Assembly (NCBI GenBank): GCA_902539115.1
Contig: CACBHP010000002.1
Location: 1 to 64,000, forward strand
DNA length: 64,000 nucleotides
Direction of reading: 5' to 3'
Source: an uncultured Prochlorococcus sp.
GTDB lineage: Bacteria; Cyanobacteriota; Cyanobacteriia; PCC-6307; Cyanobiaceae
Below, one piece after another: positions 7,795 through 15,415 of the stretch (positions are counted from its first letter, which is position 1; the number at the start of each line of letters is the position of its first letter). The notes under the pieces were generated by a model. It was not told the DNA's origin and made no database searches. It was given only the letters and a program-made list of their open reading frames with translations. The position numbers and the translations under genes were made by a program.

Positions 7795-8001
7795 ATGGCT
7801 AATTCAAACGTTACTACTGAATCAGGCGGCAGACAGAACATGTTTCCTACTGAAACACGTCCTTATATAGATGAGTCTGTTTCATATGATAGCTATCCAC
7901 AAAATGCAGAAAAAGTTAATGGTCGTTGGGCAATGATTGGCCTTGTTGCATTAGTAGGTGCCTACGTTTCAACTGGACAAATTATTCCTGGCATTTTTTA
8001 A
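7795..8001 (+). CDS. hli: High-light-inducible protein (Hli)
   Basis: A 68-residue protein. The first 38 residues are hydrophilic. The rest is the Hli helix: EKVNGRWAMIGLVALVGAYVSTGQIIPGIF, with the ExxNGRxAMxG chlorophyll-binding core intact. It is the first gene of a four-gene operon and its TAA shares one base with the ATG of the next hli gene (TAATG), so translation is coupled. Hli proteins quench excess energy and assist photosystem II assembly; the control region upstream suggests regulation by light stress. Confidence 0.93.
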   Translation: MANSNVTTESGGRQNMFPTETRPYIDESVSYDSYPQNAEKVNGRWAMIGLVALVGAYVSTGQIIPGIF

Positions 8002-8261
8002 TGAGTCCACTTTCAGGTTTTTTAGTCGTAATTGTATTATTTACAGTCACCCTCGTTGCTTACCTAACTAAGCATTTTCATAATGAAAATTTAAACTATT
8101 CATCTTCTAATCAAATGAAAAACACAAACACTAAAGTCAAAACAATCGAAAAAGAAAAAGTTGTTGCTGAAACTCTCAACGGAAGATTCGCAATGCTTGG
8201 ACTAATTGCTGCTGTTGGAGCATATCTAACAACAGGTCAAATAATTCCTGGTTTTGTTTAA
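8001..8261 (+). CDS. hli: High-light-inducible protein with extra N-terminal membrane helix
   Basis: An 86-residue protein. I chose the ATG at 8001, which overlaps the previous stop by one base, rather than the longer ORF-track start at 7926 that lies inside the preceding gene in another frame. Residues 5-22 (SGFLVVIVLFTVTLVAYL) form a transmembrane helix absent from usual Hli proteins. A hydrophilic linker rich in Asn and Lys follows, then the Hli domain, ETLNGRFAMLGLIAAVGAYLTTGQIIPGFV. A two-helix topology is therefore predicted. It is the second gene of the hli operon. Confidence 0.9.
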   Translation: MSPLSGFLVVIVLFTVTLVAYLTKHFHNENLNYSSSNQMKNTNTKVKTIEKEKVVAETLNGRFAMLGLIAAVGAYLTTGQIIPGFV

Positions 8262-8296
8262 AACAAACTATTTAATAAACCTATAACTCAGAAAAA

Positions 8297-8425
8297 ATGG
8301 AAAATTCAAAATCAACTTATTGGCAAAACGCCGAAAGAACTAATGGAAGAATGGCAATGATGGGCTTATTTGCATTAGTTGTAAATTATGGCTTATTCGG
8401 CTGGATAATACCAGGAATTTTTTAA
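8297..8425 (+). CDS. hli: High-light-inducible protein (Hli), short form
   Basis: A 42-residue protein not in the ORF track. It begins MENSKSTYWQNAERTNGRMA and continues into one hydrophobic helix ending GWIIPGIF. The ERTNGRMAMMG core is the Hli chlorophyll-binding motif. It follows the two-helix Hli gene by 35 bases and is followed one base later by the next gene, so it is the third hli gene of the operon. Confidence 0.9.
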   Translation: MENSKSTYWQNAERTNGRMAMMGLFALVVNYGLFGWIIPGIF

Positions 8426-8426
8426 A

Positions 8427-8606
8427 ATGAACTTAGGCTTACTTTTTCTTAAAGTAAATACTTTGGGAGTTATAACTTTTTCTGAACTTGATTGGATAAC
8501 TAACCATCAATCTGAATTTTCAAGACTAGATATGGCTTTAGTTATTAAAATCGGCCGTCTTATGGATTCTGGAGTAATTGAAATTGATAATAGATTACCT
8601 GTTTAA
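8427..8606 (+). CDS. Small conserved protein at the end of the hli operon
   Basis: A 59-residue protein missed by the ORF track. It begins MNLGLLFLKVNTLGVITFSE and has the helical pattern LDMALVIKIGRLMDSGVIEI, reminiscent of a short winged-helix-like fold (helix followed by a linker and a strand), but no family can be named. It has no membrane segment. It begins 1 base after the short hli gene and is followed by a strong terminator, so it belongs to the hli transcript. A function in the light-stress response is inferred from context only. Confidence 0.75.
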   Translation: MNLGLLFLKVNTLGVITFSELDWITNHQSEFSRLDMALVIKIGRLMDSGVIEIDNRLPV

Positions 8607-8630
8607 CTTTTAAAATATTAATAGTCATTA

Positions 8631-8667
8631 GTGTTTGTTAATACGGATACTTACAAACACTTTTTTT
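8631..8667 (+). terminator. Rho-independent terminator of the hli operon
   Basis: gtgtttgt and acaaacac form a perfect 8-bp stem around a 14-base loop, followed by seven T residues. It lies 24 bases after the stop of the 59-residue gene. Confidence 0.85.
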
Positions 8668-8815
8668 ATTAGAAAAAATAATTGTAAAAAAAAGAGATTA
8701 TTTGTTAGCTAAAAACAATTTCTAAATTTCCTAATTCTTACATGAAAATTTTAAGTAAGTTCACAGACTTTAACTGATTAATTTTTATAGTAAATACGTA
8801 AAAATACTTTTTTAT

Positions 8816-9031
8816 TTATCTTTTTAAACCACCTCTTTTTATCCATAGGAACCATGTAACCCAAAAAGGAGGGAGAAATCTGATTAAAAAAGAAATTTTA
8901 TATACATAGAATGGGGCATTTTGACTTTGAAATAAATTTATCAAAAAGGAAGATATAGCTATCCAGAGTAAAATTATTAATATATTTGCTCCCAACAAAG
9001 CAAACTTATTTTGTTTAAATATTTTTGGCAT
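8816..9031 (-). CDS. Small two-helix membrane protein, unknown
   Basis: A 71-residue protein with two hydrophobic stretches, about residues 11-33 (ALLGANILIILLWIAISSFLI) and 43-63 (FLIRFLPPFWVTWFLWI), and a basic C-terminus (KRGGLKR). It is the last of three small minus-strand membrane-protein genes, spaced 58 and 54 bases apart. No family is recognised. The low complexity of such an AT-rich region makes chance ORFs possible, but the charge bias (positive at both ends) is what a real inner-membrane protein would show. Confidence 0.55.
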   Translation of the reverse strand: MPKIFKQNKFALLGANILIILLWIAISSFLINLFQSQNAPFYVYKISFLIRFLPPFWVTWFLWIKRGGLKR

Positions 9032-9089
9032 AAGGTAAAATTTTTATATTATTAATATTAAATAATCTCGGAAAATAAATTATACATTT

Positions 9090-9341
9090 TCAAAAAAACT
9101 TTAAATTTAAAATCCATATCCAAATAAAAAAAATACTAAACTTTAATCCCTCTCCAAATAATATTCCAAAAGCAATAGGAGGCGAAAATATTAAAAAAAG
9201 AATAGAGAATAAACTAAATAAAGCAAATGATCCTCTTAAAAAAAAATTCTTTCTTTTTGTTCTTCTTAACTTTTTTACGGTATTCCACTCCCATTCAATA
9301 AACTTGTAGAACTTTTCTGATAATAAGAACAAATACTTCAT
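9090..9341 (-). CDS. Small membrane protein, unknown
   Basis: An 83-residue protein. The N-terminal 40 residues are amphipathic and strongly basic (KKLRRTKRKNFFLR). They are followed by two hydrophobic stretches rich in Phe, Ile and Leu (FALFSLFSILFLIFSPPIAFGILF and FSIFFIWIWIL). This fits a membrane-anchored protein with a cytoplasmic N-terminus. It is part of the same minus-strand trio. No family is recognised. Confidence 0.5.
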   Translation of the reverse strand: MKYLFLLSEKFYKFIEWEWNTVKKLRRTKRKNFFLRGSFALFSLFSILFLIFSPPIAFGILFGEGLKFSIFFIWIWILNLKFF

Positions 9342-9395
9342 TGAATATTATTAATTTCTATCGGCTTTTCCTATTTATAAAATTAATTTCTCCTG

Positions 9396-9695
9396 TTAGC
9401 AATAAACTTTATCCCCTTCGTCAGAAATATAGTAAATTCTATTTTCTGAACTTACAAAGAAAGTTAATCCCTTATATTGTGATCTTCTAAATTTACCTAA
9501 TCTAAGTTTATGTAAATCCCAATTATCTGTACTTATATCAGGATTAAATTCTTTTTCTTTTAAGAACGGTAAATAAGGTGGACTAATTGTTGTTTTTTTG
9601 TCTAACCTTCTGTTTCGTTTTGAATAAAAAAATAATGGAAATAAAAGTACAAAAACAACAATCAGCGAAAAAAGAATTAATAATATATTTGTCAT
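9396..9695 (-). CDS. Membrane-anchored small protein, unknown
   Basis: A 99-residue protein with an N-terminal transmembrane anchor (residues 4-25, ILLILFSLIVVFVLLFPLFF), a basic stop-transfer run (KRNRRLDKK) and a soluble part of about 65 residues ending in FFVSSENRIYYISDEGDKVYC. The soluble part looks like a small beta-rich domain. It is first of the minus-strand trio. I recognise no family. Confidence 0.65.
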   Translation of the reverse strand: MTNILLILFSLIVVFVLLFPLFFYSKRNRRLDKKTTISPPYLPFLKEKEFNPDISTDNWDLHKLRLGKFRRSQYKGLTFFVSSENRIYYISDEGDKVYC

Positions 9696-9853
9696 TGTCT
9701 CTTTCTCTAATTTAAAAACTTTTTTGGGAAATCAAGAACTTTTTACACTAAATTTTTTAGTAAGTAAAAAATCCTATTTTTATATTCTTGTATTTTTGAA
9801 TACTTATCAAGGGTGTACTTAAATCGGATTATAAAGTCAGTCGCATTTTCAAC

Positions 9854-9997
9854 ATGACTCAAAATTCCATGAATACTCCTTATGCAAAAAGAGTAGCTGA
9901 AAAATTTAGAGAGGCTCAAAACTACTTAAAAACTAACGGCTTTAGTAGATCAACTAAACATCTACTGGAAGATATTGAAAATTCTGTTGAAAGATAA
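9854..9997 (+). CDS. Small hydrophilic protein, unknown
   Basis: A 47-residue ORF below the track's length limit: MTQNSMNTPYAKRVAEKFRE, then a helix-like run ending in HLLEDIENSVER. It is highly charged and probably all alpha-helical. It is followed two bases later by another short gene, suggesting a two-gene unit. The codon use matches neighbouring genes. Confidence 0.55.
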   Translation: MTQNSMNTPYAKRVAEKFREAQNYLKTNGFSRSTKHLLEDIENSVER

Positions 9998-9999
9998 TA

Positions 10000-10158
10000 A
10001 TGCCAATCCCCCCTCACTTACCACAATTACAATACGGCTACGATGATGGCTTTACAACCATTGTTTTTGGATTAATAGTGAGTTGCTTAGGATGTATCTT
10101 AATTTTATTAATTTCATTTTTTGAATTTAAATTCAAAAAGCAAAATAGTAAGCCCTAA
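10000..10158 (+). CDS. Small single-helix membrane protein, unknown
   Basis: A 52-residue ORF, missed by the track, beginning MPIPPHLPQLQYGYDDGFTT, followed by one transmembrane helix (IVFGLIVSCLGCILILLISFF) and a basic tail (KFKKQNSKP). It starts two bases after the stop of the 47-residue gene. The N-out, C-in orientation follows from the positive-inside rule. It is convergent with ychF. Confidence 0.6.
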   Translation: MPIPPHLPQLQYGYDDGFTTIVFGLIVSCLGCILILLISFFEFKFKKQNSKP

Positions 10159-10166
10159 AAGACTGA

Positions 10167-11258
10167 CTAAACATTAAATAAGAACTCCATTACATCTCCT
10201 TCATTTACAACATATTCCTTCCCTTCACTTCTTAATAAACCTTTAGTTTTTGCATTTGCAATTGAACCAGAATCAACTAAGTTTTGATATGAAATGGTTT
10301 GAGCTCTAATAAATCCTTTTTCAAAATCAGTATGAATTACTCCTGCTGCCTGTGGCGCAGTCATGCCATCTTTTATGGTCCATGCTTTTGTCTCCTTTTC
10401 TCCGGTAGTGAAATAAGTTTTTAATCCCAATAATTTATATGTTGATCTAATTAAAGAACTTAATCCCCCTTCTTCTACTCCTAAACCCATAAGGTAGTCT
10501 TTTTTATCTTCTTGTTCTAACTCTATTAATTCAGATTCGACTTGCGCTGATATTTTTATACATTCTGTATTTTCATTGCTTGCAAAACTTTGAACTTTTG
10601 ATGAGAAATCATTACCTTCAGCCAAATCATTTTCATTCAAATTTGTTGCATAAATAATTGGTTTAGCAGTAAGGAAGCCTAGTTGCTTAATTATTAAATT
10701 TTCTTCTTCACTCAAAGAAATTGATCTAACTGAAACGCCTTTCTCAAGCTTTTCTTCAATTTTTTCTAGTAAGGTGTCTTCTTTTGCTGCCTCTTTACTA
10801 GTTCTAATCTGTTTTTTAATTCTTTCTCTTCTTTTTTGGAGTTGAGATAAATCAGCTAAATTCAATTCCAGATTAATTATCTCAATGTCATCCAAGGGAT
10901 CTACCTTTCCAGAAACATGAATTACATCACTATCTTCAAAGCACCTTACAACATGAACTATTGCATCAACCTCCCTAATATTTGATAAAAATTTATTTCC
11001 CAAACCTTCGCCTTTACTAGCTCCTTTTACGAGTCCTGCGATATCTACAAATTCGATTTTTGTTGGGATGATATTTTGGCTAGAACTTAAATTACCTAAC
11101 TCTTGCAACCTTTGATCTGGGACTGAAACTATGCCTTTATTAGGTTCTATAGTACAAAAGGGGAAATTAGCCGCTTGAGCCTTAGCATTTTCTACAAGTG
11201 CATTAAATAGAGTTGATTTTCCAACATTTGGTAATCCAATAATACCTGCTTTTAACAT
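10167..11258 (-). CDS. ychF: Ribosome-binding ATPase YchF (OLA1 family)
   Basis: A 363-residue TRAFAC-class P-loop NTPase. GLPNVGKST is the G1 loop, DIAGLVKGASKGEGLGNKFL the G3 region and ATNLNEND the degenerate G4 (NxxE instead of NKxD), which explains the ATP preference of this family. A coiled-coil segment (QLQKRRERIKKQIR) and a C-terminal TGS domain (YFTTGEKETKAWTI to FNV) follow. The length and the HTDFEKGFIRA end are canonical. YchF binds ribosomes and affects stress responses. It is monocistronic here. Confidence 0.97.
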   Translation of the reverse strand: MLKAGIIGLPNVGKSTLFNALVENAKAQAANFPFCTIEPNKGIVSVPDQRLQELGNLSSSQNIIPTKIEFVDIAGLVKGASKGEGLGNKFLSNIREVDAIVHVVRCFEDSDVIHVSGKVDPLDDIEIINLELNLADLSQLQKRRERIKKQIRTSKEAAKEDTLLEKIEEKLEKGVSVRSISLSEEENLIIKQLGFLTAKPIIYATNLNENDLAEGNDFSSKVQSFASNENTECIKISAQVESELIELEQEDKKDYLMGLGVEEGGLSSLIRSTYKLLGLKTYFTTGEKETKAWTIKDGMTAPQAAGVIHTDFEKGFIRAQTISYQNLVDSGSIANAKTKGLLRSEGKEYVVNEGDVMEFLFNV

Positions 11259-11402
11259 TTGAAAAAAATTATGGAAAAATTATCAAGAAAACATCTTCTA
11301 GTAATATAGTATCTACTTAACCAATCTTGGATAAGTTAATTATAATCGTTTTGATTATTTATTTAGTTCCTAAATATTCTCTACTTCTGCTTTTAAAAAG
11401 AA

Positions 11403-12464
11403 ATGTTCGATTTAATAAAAAAAAATATAAATCTAAGAAGTGGAATTATATTGCTTTCTCTAGCTATATTTTTCGTTTATATAACCAATTCCTTCAAGAA
11501 AAATAAGTCAAAAGATATTTCTGATTTTGTAGTTCAAGTGGAAAAAGGAATCCTCTCAGATTCAATAAATACTAGTGGTGAAGTAAAAGCAATAAGGACA
11601 AGCAATATTGGGCCTCGGAAGCAAGGCGTAATAAAAGAAATCAAAGTAGATGAGGGCGATCTTGTAAAAAAAGATCAGGTTTTAGCTTCTCTTGATGATG
11701 ATGATTTTATCTATAAAATTGAAGAACTTGAATTAAATTTAGAAAAACAAAAATCTGAATTTTTAAGAAGGGAATATTTATATCAAGAAGGTGCGGTAAG
11801 TAAAGAAGACTATGAAAGTTACAAAAATAACTACAACATTAGTAGCGCCAAACTTAATGATGCAAAAGCTGAAAAAAGTTTCTATCTAATTAAAGCTCCT
11901 TATGGAGGAAAGATAACTGCAAAATATGCCGAGATAGGATCTTATGTCACACCAAGTACAAACTTAAGTTCAGATCCTAAAACCAAAAACTTTATTTTTG
12001 AACTATCAGAGGGTCTTGAAATTGTTGCCAAAGTTCCTGAGAGTGACATTGGCAGAATAAAAATAGGTCAAGAAGCCTCAGTAAGAATTGAGGCTTATCC
12101 CTCAAAAAAATATAGTGCCATAGTTAAAAAAATAGCTACAAGAGCTGTAAAAGATAATAATGTAACTTCATTCGAAGTAACTTTGAATTTTAAAGATATT
12201 TCTGAAGAAATTAAAATTGGAATGACTGCAGATCTTGAATTTAGAGTCGAAGGTAATGAAGAAAAAATCCTAGTGCCAACAGTTTCTATTGTCACAGAAA
12301 AAGGTGAAAAAGGAATTTTGAAAGTTGATAAAAACAATTCTCCCAAATTTGAAAAAATCGAAATTGGTATTAGTAGTGGAAACAAAACTTCAGTCATTGA
12401 TGGATTAGAACCTGGAGAGCAAATCTTTATTGATATTCCACCTTGGGCTAAGAAGAGAAAATGA
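11403..12464 (+). CDS. Membrane fusion protein (HlyD/RND-type periplasmic adaptor)
   Basis: A 353-residue protein with an N-terminal transmembrane anchor (about residues 14-29), then a split lipoyl/biotinyl-like domain (VKEIKVDEGDLVKKDQVLASLDDDD), a short alpha-hairpin (EELELNLEKQKSEFLRREYLY) and the second lipoyl half (APYGGKITAKYAEIGSYV). The beta-barrel and membrane-proximal domains close the protein. This is the adaptor component of a tripartite or ABC-type exporter. No transporter or outer-membrane channel lies next to it; polA follows with a 4-base overlap (ATGA). The substrate is unknown. Confidence 0.88.
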   Translation: MFDLIKKNINLRSGIILLSLAIFFVYITNSFKKNKSKDISDFVVQVEKGILSDSINTSGEVKAIRTSNIGPRKQGVIKEIKVDEGDLVKKDQVLASLDDDDFIYKIEELELNLEKQKSEFLRREYLYQEGAVSKEDYESYKNNYNISSAKLNDAKAEKSFYLIKAPYGGKITAKYAEIGSYVTPSTNLSSDPKTKNFIFELSEGLEIVAKVPESDIGRIKIGQEASVRIEAYPSKKYSAIVKKIATRAVKDNNVTSFEVTLNFKDISEEIKIGMTADLEFRVEGNEEKILVPTVSIVTEKGEKGILKVDKNNSPKFEKIEIGISSGNKTSVIDGLEPGEQIFIDIPPWAKKRK

Positions 12465-15391
12465 GTTTAAAATATGGAAGCTCAAAAAAACCAATTCTAC
12501 TTTTAGTCGATGGCCACTCACTTGCTTTTAGAAGCTTCTATGCATTTAGCAAAGGGATTGATGGAGGTTTAACTACCAAAGAGGGATTTCCAACAAGTGT
12601 CACTTATGGATTTCTAAAAAGTCTTCTGGATAATTGCAAAAATATTAGTCCTGAGGGTGTTTGTATTACGTTTGATACCGAAAAACCAACTTTCAGACAT
12701 GAATTAGATCCAAATTATAAGGCAAATAGAGATGTAGCACCAGATGTTTTTTTTCAGGATATTGAACAACTAGAAATCATCTTAGAAGAAAGCCTTAATT
12801 TACCAATTTTTAAATCTCCAGGATACGAAGCAGATGATCTCCTAGGCACAATTGCAAATGATGCTTCTTCTAAAGGATGGTGCGTGAATATTCTTTCTGG
12901 AGATAGGGACTTATTTCAATTAGTAGATGATCAAAAAGATATTTATGTACTTTATATGGGTGGTGGTCCATATGCGAAAAGTGGTAATCCAACTCTTATG
13001 AATGAAAATGGAGTAAAAGAAAAATTAGGTGTTGCGCCAGAAAGAGTAGTTGATCTTAAAGCCCTAACTGGTGATAGTTCTGATAATATTCCAGGTATTA
13101 AAGGGGTAGGTCCGAAAACTGCAATTAATCTACTAAAAGAGAACGACACTCTTGATGGAATCTATCAGGCTTTGGACAAGATTCAGCAGAACAACGATAA
13201 GAAATATAAAGGATTCATCAAAGGTTCAGTTATAGAAAAGCTCAGAAACGATAAACATAATGCTTTTCTTTCCAGAGATTTAGCAAAAATAAATACTGAA
13301 GTGCCTTTAATTTTAAATAACGGTTATGAATTAAAAAATATAAATCAAGAACTACTTTCAGAGTCACTGCAAAAACTTGAATTATCAACACTACTTAGAC
13401 AAATTGATATTTTCAATTCAACTTTCAGCAAAGGTGGTTTTGACAAAAATAAATTAGCTAAAGAAGAGGAAAAGGCACCAAAAGTCTCAAGTAATAATGA
13501 ATTAGAAAATAGTGAAAATAAAATTCCTAACATCAAAGTAATTGTTGTAAATGATTTCGAATTACTTGATAAATTAATTCAAAGATTAGACAAGACCAAT
13601 CAAATAGTTTCTTTAGATACAGAGACCAATAGTTTGAATCCAATTGATGCAGAACTTGTTGGGATAGGGTTATGTCTTGGAGAAGAAAATGATGATTTAT
13701 TTTATATACCACTTGGTCATCAAACAAAAAAAGGGACCTCCAATCAATTATCAATTGAAGATGTTTTCACAAAGCTAAGAAATTGGATAGAAGATCCAAA
13801 CAAAGAAAAGGCACTCCAAAATTCTAAATTTGATAGGCAAATATTTTTTAATCATGGAATTGATCTTAAAGGCGTAACCTTTGACACCTTGCTAGCAGAC
13901 TACCTTCTTAATAATCAGGAGAAGCATGGATTAAGTGAAATTAGTTTTAGATTATTTGGATTTAAGCCCCCTTCATTTAAGGAAACAGTTGGGAAGAATA
14001 AAGACTTTTCATTTGTTGATATTGATGAAGCAAGTATCTACTGCGGTTATGATGTTTTTTTAACTTTTAAGATTGTAAAAATTTTTAAAGAAAGATTTTC
14101 AAAGGAAAAAGATGAATTAATCAAATTGTTCGAAGAAATCGAGCTGCCTTTAGAGCCGGTATTGTCCCAAATGGAAATGAATGGCATAACCATCGATATT
14201 CCTTATTTGGATAAACTCTCAAAAGAACTAAAAAGTACCTTAGAAGATATTGAAAGTAAAGTTTATGAATTAGCAGAGGAGACTTTTAATCTATCTTCAC
14301 CAAAACAACTTGGTGAGATCTTGTTTGAAAAATTAAATTTGGATAAGAAAAAATCACGGAAAACAAAAACAGGATGGAGTACAGATGCAGTAGTTCTTGA
14401 AAGATTAGTCGACGAACATGAAATAATCCAACATTTAATAAAACACAGAACTCTTAGCAAATTACTTAGCACCTATATTGATGCTCTTCCAAATCTTATT
14501 AACGAAAAGACAGGAAGAGTTCATACAAACTTTAATCAAGCTGCTACAGCGACTGGGAGACTAAGTAGTAGCAATCCTAATCTTCAAAATATCCCAGTTA
14601 GGACTGAATTTAGTAGGAGAATCAGAAAAGCATTCTTGCCTGAAAAAAATTGGAAACTTTTAGCAGCTGATTATTCTCAGATCGAATTAAGGATACTCGC
14701 TCACTTAGCGGATGAAGAAATACTAATAAATGCGTTTCATAAAAATGATGACATTCATTCTTTGACTGCAAGATTAATTTTTGAGAAAGAAGAAATATCA
14801 TCCGACGAAAGGAGAGTTGGGAAAACAATAAATTTTGGAGTTATCTATGGTATGGGTATAAAAAAGTTTGCCCGTTCAACGGGAGTAAGTACTCCAGAGG
14901 CAAAAGAATTCCTCATAAAATACAAAGAAAGATATTCAAAAATTTTCAAATTTCTTGAACTCCAAGAAAGGCTTGCCTTATCAAAAGGTTATGTAAAAAC
15001 AATTTTTGGTCGAAAAAGAGAATTTAAGTTTGATAAAAATGGACTTGGAAGATTAATAGGGAAAGATCCTTACGAAATTGACCTGCAATCTGCAAGAAGG
15101 GCTGGCATGGAAGCACAGTCATTGAGAGCCGCAGCTAATGCACCAATTCAGGGTTCAAGTGCAGACATTATTAAAATTGCAATGGTTCAACTAAATAAGA
15201 AATTCATAGAAATGAATATTCCCGCAAAAATGCTTTTACAAGTACATGATGAATTATTGTTTGAAGTTGAACCAGATTCTTTGGAAATTACAACGAAATT
15301 AGTAAAGAAAACTATGGAAGATTGTGTAAAATTAAATGTGCCTCTTTTAGTTGATGTTGGTATTGGAGACAATTGGATGGAGACAAAATAA
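12461..15391 (+). CDS. polA: DNA polymerase I
   Basis: A 976-residue family A DNA polymerase with all three domains. The 5'-3' exonuclease opens with LLLVDGHSLAFRSFYAF and includes GYEADDLLGT. The 3'-5' exonuclease keeps its acidic motifs: LDTETNSL (Exo I), NSKFDRQ (Exo II) and YCGYD (Exo III), so proofreading looks intact. The polymerase domain has DYSQIELRILAH (motif A), RRVGKTINFGVIYG (motif B) and QVHDELLFE (motif C). It functions in Okazaki fragment processing and repair. It overlaps the membrane fusion gene by 4 bases and is followed by cysS after 24 bases. Confidence 0.98.
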   Translation: MSLKYGSSKKPILLLVDGHSLAFRSFYAFSKGIDGGLTTKEGFPTSVTYGFLKSLLDNCKNISPEGVCITFDTEKPTFRHELDPNYKANRDVAPDVFFQDIEQLEIILEESLNLPIFKSPGYEADDLLGTIANDASSKGWCVNILSGDRDLFQLVDDQKDIYVLYMGGGPYAKSGNPTLMNENGVKEKLGVAPERVVDLKALTGDSSDNIPGIKGVGPKTAINLLKENDTLDGIYQALDKIQQNNDKKYKGFIKGSVIEKLRNDKHNAFLSRDLAKINTEVPLILNNGYELKNINQELLSESLQKLELSTLLRQIDIFNSTFSKGGFDKNKLAKEEEKAPKVSSNNELENSENKIPNIKVIVVNDFELLDKLIQRLDKTNQIVSLDTETNSLNPIDAELVGIGLCLGEENDDLFYIPLGHQTKKGTSNQLSIEDVFTKLRNWIEDPNKEKALQNSKFDRQIFFNHGIDLKGVTFDTLLADYLLNNQEKHGLSEISFRLFGFKPPSFKETVGKNKDFSFVDIDEASIYCGYDVFLTFKIVKIFKERFSKEKDELIKLFEEIELPLEPVLSQMEMNGITIDIPYLDKLSKELKSTLEDIESKVYELAEETFNLSSPKQLGEILFEKLNLDKKKSRKTKTGWSTDAVVLERLVDEHEIIQHLIKHRTLSKLLSTYIDALPNLINEKTGRVHTNFNQAATATGRLSSSNPNLQNIPVRTEFSRRIRKAFLPEKNWKLLAADYSQIELRILAHLADEEILINAFHKNDDIHSLTARLIFEKEEISSDERRVGKTINFGVIYGMGIKKFARSTGVSTPEAKEFLIKYKERYSKIFKFLELQERLALSKGYVKTIFGRKREFKFDKNGLGRLIGKDPYEIDLQSARRAGMEAQSLRAAANAPIQGSSADIIKIAMVQLNKKFIEMNIPAKMLLQVHDELLFEVEPDSLEITTKLVKKTMEDCVKLNVPLLVDVGIGDNWMETK

Positions 15392-15415
15392 ACCTTATGA
15401 AACACTTAATTTAAG

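Noticed and set aside
7926-8000. Longer start of the second hli gene given in the ORF track
   Set aside because: The extra 25 residues come from reading the preceding hli gene in another frame. The ATG at 8001 with the TAATG overlap is the natural start.
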